A DNA stretch of 52,198 nt, from contig CACWTR010000013.1 in NCBI GenBank assembly GCA_902763865.1, forward strand, positions 1-52,198, read 5' to 3'. Shown piece after piece: positions 1 to 7,507 of the stretch (positions are counted from its first letter, which is position 1; each line of letters starts with the position of its first letter). The DNA comes from an uncultured Bacteroidales bacterium. Lineage in GTDB: Bacteria > Bacteroidota > Bacteroidia > Bacteroidales > Bacteroidaceae. The notes below the pieces were generated by a model. That model was not told the origin of the DNA, did not search any database, and worked only from the letters and a program-made list of their open reading frames with translations. Both the position numbers and the translations under genes were made by a program.

Positions 1-465
1 CTTGGGGGCTTACTTTTGAAAAATACAACTCGCTATCGCATATAATCAGCGATTGAAAGCCATTTCTTTGGCAATAAAAAGTTTTAGCGGACAGTAATAT
101 AATTCTTTACATCATTTAGCCAGGGAAAGTGACTCGGGGCCGAACACGTCTGGAACCGGAAGCCGAAAGGACGTGAGGCGCGGGGCAAGACGTCACGTTG
201 TCTTGCCCCGCGCCTCACGTTCTTCTGGGCGAAGGGACACGATGTTTTTCGGGGAAGTTTATTCTTTATTTTGCCACGGTTCGTTTGCTTCTGACACTAC
301 GGAAACATCTCCCTCGAAATTTCTTCGTCGTAATCCATTGACAATCAGGCGGCATTCGATTTAAGCCACTTTTTTCTTCTCCGTGCAGGATAGTGCCAGC
401 CGAGCCAAAATATCGCCTCAGAAGAGGCTTGCGGACGAAATCTTCTGACACTTTGACTTCTGTTT
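1..465. other. Non-coding stretch at left edge
   Basis: I see no convincing gene here; the short frames lack family features and overlap a strong inverted repeat. The stretch lies downstream of the GH10 gene, which ends at 466 on the minus strand. The first 120 bases are AT-rich and resemble intergenic DNA; the middle holds the hairpin listed separately. A gene running in from the left edge cannot be excluded. Confidence 0.5.
171..220. repeat. Perfect 21-bp inverted repeat, 8-nt loop
   Basis: The left arm (171-191, beginning ACGTGAGGCGCGGGG) is the exact reverse complement of the right arm (200-220); the loop at 192-199 is gtcacgtt. The stem is very GC-rich. No T-run follows directly, so it is not a textbook intrinsic terminator, but it could stop or stabilise transcripts arriving from the GH10 operon. 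It may also be a copy of a dispersed palindromic repeat. Confidence 0.85.
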
Positions 466-1509
466 CTACTTTTCCTTCCCGACGAGGCGGTAGTAGGCGG
501 GCTTGGGCTGGAGGGCCTTGTCGAAGAGGAGGGGATAGTTCTTCTCGCCGAGCCAGGAACAGCCGTCGTGCAGGTTCCAGAAGGTGACGCAGTCTATCTT
601 GTCGCGATACTTGCGGAAGGTGCGGAACAGGCGCTCGTACTGCTCGGCGTGCAGCGACTGGATGCTGTCGCTGACGTTAGCACCTTCGCGGCTGAACTGC
701 AGCTGGCCTCCCATCTCACGGTTCACGCGCACGTCAAGCTCCGTGACGTGGATATGCTCCACGAGCGGTGCATAGAGGGCCAGGGCATTCTCCAGTTCCT
801 GGACGCTGGGGCCGTAGATGTTGTAGTGTCCCTGCATGCCGATGCCGTCGATGGGCACGCCTTCGCTCCGCATGCGCAGCACCATCTCGTAGATGTTGCG
901 GCTCTTGCGGGGGTCGGTCTCGTTGTAGTCGTTGTAGAAGAGGATGGCCTTGGGGTCGGCTTCGCGGGCGAACTGGAAGGCTTTGGCGATGAATTCGTCG
1001 CCGCAGAGCTGGTAGAGCTTGGACTTCCGGTAGGGGTTCTCGCCGCCGTCGGACATTGCTTCGTTCACCACATCCCAGGCGTAGGTGATGTCGCTGTAGC
1101 GCTTCATGACGGTGTGGATATGGTCGCGCAGCCTTTCGTAGAACACTTCCTTGGCGACGAACTCGCCTTTGTCGTCGTAGAGCATCCAGTTGGCAAACTG
1201 CGTGTGCCAGACGAGGCAGTGCCCGCGCATCTTGATGCCGTTCTCGCGGCAGAAATTGGCGATGCGGTCTGCTTCTTCCCATTTCCAGACGCCCGGAGCA
1301 GGATGAATCTCGCCGGGCTTCATGACGTTCTCGCAGGTCACACTGTTGAACTGCTGCCGGATGAGGTCCTGCTCGGCAGCATTACGCACGTTTCTCGGGT
1401 TGAGTGACACGCCTATGAGGAAGTCTTTTGCAAACACTTCCTTGAGGCTCTCGGCAGAGCCCTGCAGGGTCAGGGCTGAAAGAAGGAGGAGAAGGGAAAT
1501 CTTTTTCAT
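466..1509 (-). CDS. Endo-1,4-beta-xylanase, glycosyl hydrolase family 10
   Basis: Predicted secreted retaining xylanase of family GH10, 347 residues, cutting internal beta-1,4 bonds of xylan. I chose the ATG at 1509 because it opens a clean Sec signal peptide (MKKISLLLLLSALTLQGSAE); a start 10 codons upstream would put a polar tail before it. The single (beta/alpha)8 domain fills the rest of the protein. The acid/base Glu is in WDVVNEAM (E150) and the nucleophile Glu in HVTELDVR (E257); the GHCLVWHTQ substrate motif is also present. No carbohydrate-binding module is visible. It lies 16 bp downstream of fcl and so is probably the last gene of the manC-gmd-fcl transcript, an odd place for a xylanase. 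Confidence 0.95.
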   Translation of the reverse strand: MKKISLLLLLSALTLQGSAESLKEVFAKDFLIGVSLNPRNVRNAAEQDLIRQQFNSVTCENVMKPGEIHPAPGVWKWEEADRIANFCRENGIKMRGHCLVWHTQFANWMLYDDKGEFVAKEVFYERLRDHIHTVMKRYSDITYAWDVVNEAMSDGGENPYRKSKLYQLCGDEFIAKAFQFAREADPKAILFYNDYNETDPRKSRNIYEMVLRMRSEGVPIDGIGMQGHYNIYGPSVQELENALALYAPLVEHIHVTELDVRVNREMGGQLQFSREGANVSDSIQSLHAEQYERLFRTFRKYRDKIDCVTFWNLHDGCSWLGEKNYPLLFDKALQPKPAYYRLVGKEK

Positions 1510-1525
1510 GATGAGGTGTGGGTTA

Positions 1526-2470
1526 CTATCTCTCGGCACGTATTGGATTGGTCAGGAAATCTTCGTAGCTGAGGCGGATGCCGTCCTCGAGCTCTGTCTT
1601 GTACGTCCAGCCTAACTTTGTGGCCTTCGAAACGTCGAGGAGCTTTCGCGGTGTGCCGTTAGGACGGGTAGTGTCCCATTCTATCCTGCCCTTGTAGCCG
1701 ATTACTTTGGCCACGAGTTCGGTGAGGGCCTTGATGGTGAGCTCTTTGCCGGTGCCGGCGTTGACGGTCTCGTTGCCGCTGTAATTGTTCATCAGGAAGA
1801 CGCAGAGGTTGGCGAGGTCATCGACATAAAGGAATTCGCGGAGCGGACTGCCGTCGCCCCAGCAGGTCACGCTCTCCAGCCCGGCCTCCTTCGCCTCGTG
1901 GAACCGACGGATGAGGGCCGGCAAGACGTGGCTGTGCTCGGGGTGATAGTTGTCGTTGGGACCGTAGAGGTTCGTCGGCATTACGCTGATATAGTCCGTG
2001 CCGTACTGCCGGTTGAGGAACTCGCAGTACTTCAGTCCGCTTATCTTAGCCAGGGCGTAGGCTTCGTTGGTCTTCTCCAGCTCGCCAGTGAGCAGACAGC
2101 TCTCCTGCATGGGCTGCGGAGCCATGCGCGGATAGATACAACTGGAGCCAAGGAACTCCAGCTTCTTGCAGCCGTTCTGCCAGGCAGCGTGGATGACGTT
2201 CATCTCCAATATCATGTTCTCGTACATGAAGTCGGCCAGGGCATTCTGGTTGGCGACGATGCCGCCCACCTTGGCTGCGGCCAGGAACACGTACTCCGGC
2301 TTCTCTTCGGCAAAGAAAGCTTCTACCGCCTCCTGCCGGGTCAGGTCGAGCTCCTTGTGGGTACGCAACACCAAGTTGTTATATCCCTGGCGTTTTAATT
2401 CCCTGACTATTGCACTACCGACCATGCCTCTATGACCGGCCACGTATATCTTTGAATTCTGTTCCATCAT
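1526..2470 (-). CDS. fcl: GDP-L-fucose synthase
   Basis: Bifunctional 3,5-epimerase/4-reductase that turns GDP-4-keto-6-deoxy-mannose into GDP-L-fucose with NADPH; cytoplasmic, 314 residues, normal for the family. It is an extended SDR enzyme: nucleotide-binding glycine motif AGHRGMVG near the N-terminus (residues 11-18), the GSSCIYP segment supplying the catalytic Ser (109/110), and the YALAK motif with Tyr138 and Lys142. The start is one of two adjacent Met codons (2470 or 2467). Only 7 bp separate it from gmd upstream, so the two are surely co-transcribed. Also called wcaG in some annotations. Product likely feeds capsule or surface glycan fucosylation. Confidence 0.97.
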   Translation of the reverse strand: MMEQNSKIYVAGHRGMVGSAIVRELKRQGYNNLVLRTHKELDLTRQEAVEAFFAEEKPEYVFLAAAKVGGIVANQNALADFMYENMILEMNVIHAAWQNGCKKLEFLGSSCIYPRMAPQPMQESCLLTGELEKTNEAYALAKISGLKYCEFLNRQYGTDYISVMPTNLYGPNDNYHPEHSHVLPALIRRFHEAKEAGLESVTCWGDGSPLREFLYVDDLANLCVFLMNNYSGNETVNAGTGKELTIKALTELVAKVIGYKGRIEWDTTRPNGTPRKLLDVSKATKLGWTYKTELEDGIRLSYEDFLTNPIRAER

Positions 2471-2477
2471 TCTTAAA

Positions 2478-3563
2478 CTAATCCTCTATTTGTTCGCGCA
2501 AATAGAGCTTGTGCACTTTCTTCATATCGTGACGCACCATGATGCGGACAAGGTCCTGGAACGAAGTCTTCTGCGGGTTCCAGCCCAGCTTGGCCTTAGC
2601 CTTTGCGGGATTGCCGAGAAGCTGATCGACCTCTGCCGGACGGAAGTACTTCGGATCGACCTCAACCAGCACCTTGCCTGTCTGCTTGTCGTAGCCCTTC
2701 TCATCGACCCCTTCGCCGCGCCATTCCAGCTCTATGCCAACCTCACGGAAAGCCAGCGTAGTGAACTCGCGGACCGTGTGGTACTCGCCCGTAGCAATGA
2801 CGAAATCGTCGGGCTCCGGCTGTTGCAGGATGAGCCACATGCACTCGACGTAGTCCTTGGCATAGCCCCAGTCGCGCAACGAGTTCAGGTTGCCCAGGTA
2901 GAGCTTGTCCTGATGTCCCTGCACGATACGCGCCGCAGCCAGCGTGATCTTGCGCGTCACGAAATTCTCGCCGCGGCGCTCGCTCTCGTGGTTGAAGAGG
3001 ATGCCGTTGCAGCAGTACATGCCGTAGGACTCGCGATAGTTCTTCATTATCCAGAAGCCATAGAGCTTGGCCACGGCATAGGGCGAGCGGGGATAGAACG
3101 GAGTCGTCTCCGACTGAGGCACTTCCTGCACCTTGCCGTACAGCTCGCTGGTCGAGGCCTGATAGAGGCGACAAGACTTCTCCAGGCCGGAGATGCGTAC
3201 AGCTTCCAGCAGACGCAGCACGCCGTCGGCATCCACACCGGCTGTGTATTCCGGTACGTCAAAGGATACCTTCACGTGGCTTTGTGCCGCCAGGTTGTAA
3301 ATCTCCGTCGGCTTCACCTCGCTGATGACGCGTATCAGCGACGACGAATCGGTCATGTCAGCCCAATGGAGATTGACCAGACGCGCCTTCTTCATGTCGC
3401 GCACCCACTCGTCGAGGTAAAGGTGCTCGATGCGCCCCGTGTTGAACGATGACGAGCGCCGCAGCAGGCCGTGAACCTCATAGCCTTTCTCAATCAGGAA
3501 TTCCGCCAGGTACGATCCGTCCTGGCCCGTAATGCCGGTTATCAGTGCTACCTTCCTTTCCAT
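2478..3563 (-). CDS. gmd: GDP-mannose 4,6-dehydratase
   Basis: Converts GDP-D-mannose to GDP-4-keto-6-deoxy-D-mannose, the first dedicated step to GDP-L-fucose. 361 residues. Extended [16 protein letters not shown] cofactor loop at residues 9-21, the [13 protein letters not shown] segment typical of GMD, STSELYG around the catalytic Thr/Glu, and PYAVAK with Tyr162 and Lys166. It sits between manC (19-bp gap) and fcl (7-bp gap), so substrate supply and product use are encoded in order along one transcript. No sign of damage. Confidence 0.98.
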   Translation of the reverse strand: MERKVALITGITGQDGSYLAEFLIEKGYEVHGLLRRSSSFNTGRIEHLYLDEWVRDMKKARLVNLHWADMTDSSSLIRVISEVKPTEIYNLAAQSHVKVSFDVPEYTAGVDADGVLRLLEAVRISGLEKSCRLYQASTSELYGKVQEVPQSETTPFYPRSPYAVAKLYGFWIMKNYRESYGMYCCNGILFNHESERRGENFVTRKITLAAARIVQGHQDKLYLGNLNSLRDWGYAKDYVECMWLILQQPEPDDFVIATGEYHTVREFTTLAFREVGIELEWRGEGVDEKGYDKQTGKVLVEVDPKYFRPAEVDQLLGNPAKAKAKLGWNPQKTSFQDLVRIMVRHDMKKVHKLYLREQIED

Positions 3564-3582
3564 GTAGTTCTCTTATTTCTTA

Positions 3583-4647
3583 TTACTTTTCTTCGCTGAA
3601 CTGTTTGATGCGCTGCTCGTCGGAGAGCCGGCAGATGAGCAGCGTATTGTCGCATTCCGCCACGATGTATCCGTCCAGTCCCTGCACCACGACACGCTTC
3701 TCCTGATTGGCATGCACAATGCAGTTCGTGGTCTCATAGACATCAATGTTCTTCCCGATGAGGGCGTTGCCGTAGATGTCGCGCTCGGAGTTCTCGAGCA
3801 GCGAACCCCACGTCCCCAGGTCGCTCCATCCGAAGCTGGCAGGGAAGACATATATCTCTTCGGCCTTCTCCATGACGGCATAGTCGATGGAGATGTTCTC
3901 GCACTTGGGGAAAGCTTCGTTGATAGCTTCCTGCTCGCGGTCAGTCCCATAGACGGGGAGCAAGTCTTCGAATATCTCGGACAGCCCCGGCTGATAGACA
4001 CGCAGGGCATTGACGATGGTGCCGACATTCCAGATGAAGATGCCGGCATTCCAGAAGAAGTTGTTCTTCTGAATGTAGCGCTTGGCTGTGTCGATGTCGG
4101 GCTTCTCCTTGAAGGAATCCACGCGGAATATCTCCTTGTTGCGGGCTGTGGAATAGGAGAGGTCGGCCTGAATGTAGCCATAGCCTGTTTCGGGGCGGTT
4201 GGGCTTCATGCCAAGCGTGACCATTGCGTCGGACTCGGATACAAACTTCAGGCTCGACTCAATGACGCGCTGGTACTCTGCTGTGTCCATGACGATGGCA
4301 TCGCTCGGCGTCACCACGATGTTGGCCCTCGGGTCCTGCGACTTGATGCGCCAGCTGGCATAGGCAATGCAGGGAGCCGTATTGCGGCGGCATGGTTCCA
4401 GCAAAACATGGTTCCAAGGAACTTCCGGCAACTGTTCCCGTACAATATCGACATACGCTGCCGACGTCACCACCCATGTGTTCTTGGCGGGGACGAGACC
4501 TTTGAAGCGGTCGAAGGTTAACTGAATAAGTGTCCTGCCGCAACCCATCACATCGACGAACTGCTTTGGTCTCTGCGGCGTGCTCATAGGCCAGAAACGG
4601 CTACCTACGCCGCCTGCCATAATAACCAGATGTTTGTGTTCTTCCAT
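3583..4647 (-). CDS. manC: Mannose-1-phosphate guanylyltransferase
   Basis: Makes GDP-mannose from mannose-1-phosphate and GTP; supplies gmd directly downstream. 354 residues from the ATG at 4647, chosen because it starts just before the nucleotidyltransferase motif AGGVGSRFWP...PKQF; the 13 codons upstream are hydrophobic and overlap the promoter box. This is the short form without the C-terminal phosphomannose isomerase domain found in bifunctional enzymes, so an isomerase must be encoded elsewhere. A Bacteroidota promoter with both boxes lies just upstream (4675-4706). First gene of the GDP-fucose operon. Confidence 0.95.
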   Translation of the reverse strand: MEEHKHLVIMAGGVGSRFWPMSTPQRPKQFVDVMGCGRTLIQLTFDRFKGLVPAKNTWVVTSAAYVDIVREQLPEVPWNHVLLEPCRRNTAPCIAYASWRIKSQDPRANIVVTPSDAIVMDTAEYQRVIESSLKFVSESDAMVTLGMKPNRPETGYGYIQADLSYSTARNKEIFRVDSFKEKPDIDTAKRYIQKNNFFWNAGIFIWNVGTIVNALRVYQPGLSEIFEDLLPVYGTDREQEAINEAFPKCENISIDYAVMEKAEEIYVFPASFGWSDLGTWGSLLENSERDIYGNALIGKNIDVYETTNCIVHANQEKRVVVQGLDGYIVAECDNTLLICRLSDEQRIKQFSEEK

Positions 4648-4674
4648 AGGAAGTATGCTTTTTAGAATGAGTGG

Positions 4675-4706
4675 CAAAGGTAGCATTTTCTGCGCAATCG
4701 GACAAA
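4675..4706 (-). promoter_or_regulatory. Promoter of manC-gmd-fcl-GH10 operon
   Basis: Reading on the minus strand, a TTTG box (4703-4706) is followed after 20 bp by TACCTTTG (4675-4682), a good match to the Bacteroidota -33/-7 pattern. The ATG of manC lies 27 bases further on. Confidence 0.75.
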
Positions 4707-4749
4707 GAAAGAAGGCGAAAAATATGCTTATGGGGGCAGAAACGGCATC

Positions 4750-6000
4750 CTACGGCATGCTAAGCAGGGAGAAAGGCGTCGTGTAGGTAGTCCGAATGCG
4801 CCAAGCTTCGGGGTAGAGATTGTTGATTCGGCTGCCTACGCCTTTACCCGGACCGAGCGCCAGGCCGCGGTAGCAGAGCGTGACCGGACCGCGCGGTGCC
4901 TCCAGCCGGAGTGCCTCGCGACGCAGGTATTGCAGGGCCTCGCCGTAGGAGAGTTCGATGCGTGTCCCTTCGGGGAATGCCGGCTGACGCGAATCGTACA
5001 GAACATTCAGGCCTCTCACCCCATGCTCCATGCTCCATACTCCTTGCTCCATGCCCCTTGCTCCATGCTCCTTGCCCCATGCTCCATGCCCCTTGCTCCA
5101 TGCCCCTTGCTCCATGCTCCATGCCACATGCCCCTTGACAATCCCTGCCACATAGAATCCTTCGCCTCTGTCCAGGCCAGGCAGGAAGTGGCGTTCCGCG
5201 AACAGCTGGCCGCCCAGTTCGCTGCAAATCCATCGGGCGTTGTCTTCGTCCTCGTAGCGATTGAAGGTGCAGGTGCTGTAGATGAGCAATCCGCCGGGCT
5301 TGAGTACGTGCCAAGCGTCGGAAAGGATGTCCCGTTGCCGTTGCTGGCAGTGCGCCACATTCGCCAGGCTCCACTCCTGTCTTGCCCCTTCGTCCTTGCG
5401 GAACATGCCTTCGCCGGAACAGGGCACATCGGTCAGGAGGATGTCCGCCTGTCCTGTCAAGGCCCCGAACTCTGCCGGGTAGTTCTGGGTGACGATGCTC
5501 CGCGGTGCCTGGGCAGGCTGTCCGGTCATCCACTTCTGCATGTTCTCCGACAGGACCTGTGCCCGCTTTGCTATCGGTTCGTTACTGATGAGGAGCGAGC
5601 CTTCGGGCAGGAGACTTTGCAGGAGCGTGCTCTTGCCGCCCGGGGCAGCACAGAGGTCGATGGCAAGAAGGGGCTCCCCCGTCTCATGCTCCGTCATAAC
5701 TTGGGCAATATACATTGAGGCGGCCTCCTGAACATAGTAGGCTCCGGCATGAAGCAGGGGGTCGAAGGTGAAGGCGGGCCTGTCGGGAAGGTAAAAGGCA
5801 TTGGGGCACCAAGGCACCTCCTCCAGGCCGGGATTGCTGGCCAGCACTTCCTCGGCTGAAAGCTTTCGCGGATTGAGGCGGACGGACACGTCGGGCTCCG
5901 TCGTTTCCAGGGCAGAGCAGAGCGCATCCGCCGTGGCAACGTCGTAATGTTCGCGCATGAGCTGCACGAACTCCTTCGGTAGTCCCATTTGCATCTTCAT
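4750..6000 (-). CDS. RsmF/NOL1-NOP2-sun family rRNA m5C methyltransferase
   Basis: Predicted SAM-dependent cytosine-5 RNA methyltransferase, 416 residues, probably acting on 16S rRNA like E. coli RsmF. The SAM-binding motif DLCAAPGGK is at 115-123, the two catalytic cysteines are in DVPCSG (C194) and YSTCTF (C244), and the C-terminus from about residue 330 looks like the PUA-like domain of this subfamily. Between them, residues about 293-327 are a low-complexity insert rich in Gly, Met, Trp, His and Lys, encoded by 16 tandem heptamers (5023-5134). The insert falls at the junction between catalytic and C-terminal domains, where it may be tolerated. Monocistronic; its -7 box TACCTTTG is at 6028-6035. 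Confidence 0.92.
   Translation of the reverse strand: MKMQMGLPKEFVQLMREHYDVATADALCSALETTEPDVSVRLNPRKLSAEEVLASNPGLEEVPWCPNAFYLPDRPAFTFDPLLHAGAYYVQEAASMYIAQVMTEHETGEPLLAIDLCAAPGGKSTLLQSLLPEGSLLISNEPIAKRAQVLSENMQKWMTGQPAQAPRSIVTQNYPAEFGALTGQADILLTDVPCSGEGMFRKDEGARQEWSLANVAHCQQRQRDILSDAWHVLKPGGLLIYSTCTFNRYEDEDNARWICSELGGQLFAERHFLPGLDRGEGFYVAGIVKGHVAWSMEQGAWSKGHGAWGKEHGARGMEQGVWSMEHGVRGLNVLYDSRQPAFPEGTRIELSYGEALQYLRREALRLEAPRGPVTLCYRGLALGPGKGVGSRINNLYPEAWRIRTTYTTPFSLLSMP
5023..5134. repeat. 16 tandem heptanucleotides inside the RsmF-type gene
   Basis: Sixteen uninterrupted 7-bp units of the form (A/T)TGC(T/C)CC on the plus strand; variants are ATACTCC at unit 3 and ATGCCAC at unit 15. On the coding strand the units read GGAGCAT, GGAGCAA, GGGGCAT, GGGGCAA. 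Because 7 is not a multiple of 3, gain or loss of one or two units would shift the reading frame; the present copy number keeps the gene open. Related units occur in three other genes of the window. Confidence 0.95.
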
Positions 6001-6027
6001 CAGTCGTCCGGATTAATCTTTCCGCTG

Positions 6028-6035
6028 CAAAGGTA
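6028..6035 (-). promoter_or_regulatory. -7 box of the RsmF-type gene
   Basis: TACCTTTG on the minus strand, 27 bases before the ATG at 6000. No clear TTTG -33 partner at the usual distance. Confidence 0.55.
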
Positions 6036-6121
6036 CGAAGAAAAATGGAATCTGGAAAGAAGAATTGCAGAATTAGCGCAAGTTTCATCCGTAAAGTCTT
6101 GGCGGTTTCACCAAAAAGAGC

Positions 6122-6129
6122 TAACTTTG
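6122..6129 (+). promoter_or_regulatory. -7 box of the oxidoreductase/DUF1080 operon
   Basis: TAACTTTG, 36 bases before the ATG at 6166, with a weak TTGG at 6099-6102 as possible -33 box (19-bp spacing). Confidence 0.55.
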
Positions 6130-6165
6130 GGTGCAATTTAGTGAAACTAACAAACCATATTTACC

Positions 6166-7470
6166 ATGAAACTGAACAGACGTTCCTTTATCTCGAAGAG
6201 TGCGGCAGGCTTCGCCCTCTTCAGCATCATGCCCCGCGAAGTGTTGGGCAAGATGGGGGGCAAGAACAACTTCATTGCTCCCAGCGACCAGCTGACACGA
6301 GGCTTGATTGGCGTGGGCGGCATCGGTCGCTCCAGCTCACACTTCGTCAGCGACCAGCAGTGCCGTCTCGTTGCTCTCTGCGACGTTGACCAGAAGCACC
6401 TTGACTCCGCCTTCTCTGCTGCCAAGCAGAAATGGGGCGAAGAGCTGAAAACCTACCACGACTTCCGCGAGCTCATCCACGACCCCAACGTGGATATCGT
6501 ACACATCGCCACCCCGCCCCACTGGCACGGCATCATGTCGGTCGAGGCAGCCAACGCCGGCAAGGACATCTTCTGCGAAAAGCCCATGACACGCACCATC
6601 GGCGAGGGCAAGCGCGTGGAAGAAGCCGTGAAGCGCAATGCCCGCGTCTTCCGCCTGAACACTTGGTTCCGTTTCAAGGACACGTTCTACGGCCTCGGCA
6701 CTGAGGTGAAGCCCTTGAAGAAGCTCGTCGATAGCGGACTGCTCGGCTGGCCTCTCACGGTGCGCATCTCCGGTGCTACAGGCTTCGCTTGGAAGTTCTT
6801 CTGGGTGGGTAAGGAGAACCTGGAAGTGCAGCCCATTCCCAAAGAACTCGACTACGACCTCTGGCTCGGCCCGGCTCCCTACAAGCCCTACAACATACAC
6901 CGCACGCACCAGACCTTCCGCGGCTACTTCGACTACGACGGCGGCGGACTGGCCGACATGGGTCAGCACTACATCGACCCCGTGCAGTACATTCTGGGCA
7001 AGGACGACGACTTCCCCGTCAAGGTGGAGATCGACGCTCCGCAGCAGCACCCCGATGCAGTCGGCATCTGGCGCAGCGTCACCTACACCTACGCCGACGG
7101 CTGCAAGATTATCCTCGAGGGCGAAGGCTTCGAGAGCCAGGGCAAGGTGCCCTACATAGAAGGCCCGAAGGGTAAAGTCTATAAGGGATTCGAGTGCACC
7201 ATCCCCAATGTGCAGCAGATCATCAACGAACTGCCAGACCCCGAGGAGCGCAACACCGACTTCCTCGAGTGCGTACGCACACGCCGCCAGTTCGCCCTCA
7301 ACGAGAGCAACGGCCACCACAGCGCCACCATCGTCAACATGGGCGTCTGCGCTCTGCGACTGAACCGCACGCTCAACTTCGACCCGAAGACGCAGACCTT
7401 CATCGGCGACGACGAGGCCAACCGCCTCATCGACCAGCCCATGCGCGGCGAGTGGGGAAAGCTCATATAA
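6166..7470 (+). CDS. Tat-exported Gfo/Idh/MocA family oxidoreductase
   Basis: NAD(P)-dependent sugar oxidoreductase, 434 residues. The N-terminus MKLNRRSFISKSAAGFALFS is a twin-arginine signal, so the folded, cofactor-loaded enzyme is exported to the periplasm. The Rossmann domain has GVGGIGR (49-55), and the family EKP motif is at 138-140. The second domain carries GGGLADMGQHYIDP with Asp264 and His268, the likely catalytic pair. The gene is followed after 37 bp by a DUF1080 protein; the two families are known partners in the pathway in which a sugar C3 hydroxyl is oxidised to a ketone so that the glycosidic bond becomes easy to break. The sugar substrate cannot be told from sequence. Confidence 0.92.
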   Translation: MKLNRRSFISKSAAGFALFSIMPREVLGKMGGKNNFIAPSDQLTRGLIGVGGIGRSSSHFVSDQQCRLVALCDVDQKHLDSAFSAAKQKWGEELKTYHDFRELIHDPNVDIVHIATPPHWHGIMSVEAANAGKDIFCEKPMTRTIGEGKRVEEAVKRNARVFRLNTWFRFKDTFYGLGTEVKPLKKLVDSGLLGWPLTVRISGATGFAWKFFWVGKENLEVQPIPKELDYDLWLGPAPYKPYNIHRTHQTFRGYFDYDGGGLADMGQHYIDPVQYILGKDDDFPVKVEIDAPQQHPDAVGIWRSVTYTYADGCKIILEGEGFESQGKVPYIEGPKGKVYKGFECTIPNVQQIINELPDPEERNTDFLECVRTRRQFALNESNGHHSATIVNMGVCALRLNRTLNFDPKTQTFIGDDEANRLIDQPMRGEWGKLI

Positions 7471-7507
7471 TCCTTCTTTCTTAACTCTTAATCTTTAATC
7501 TTCTAAC

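Noticed and set aside
173-364. Short plus-strand frame of 63 codons at the left edge.
   Set aside because: It runs through both arms of the perfect hairpin and encodes an Arg/Ser-rich sequence without family features.
5023-5134. The heptamer tract as a CRISPR or clustered repeat array.
   Set aside because: Units are 7 bp with no spacers, and the tract is inside an intact gene.
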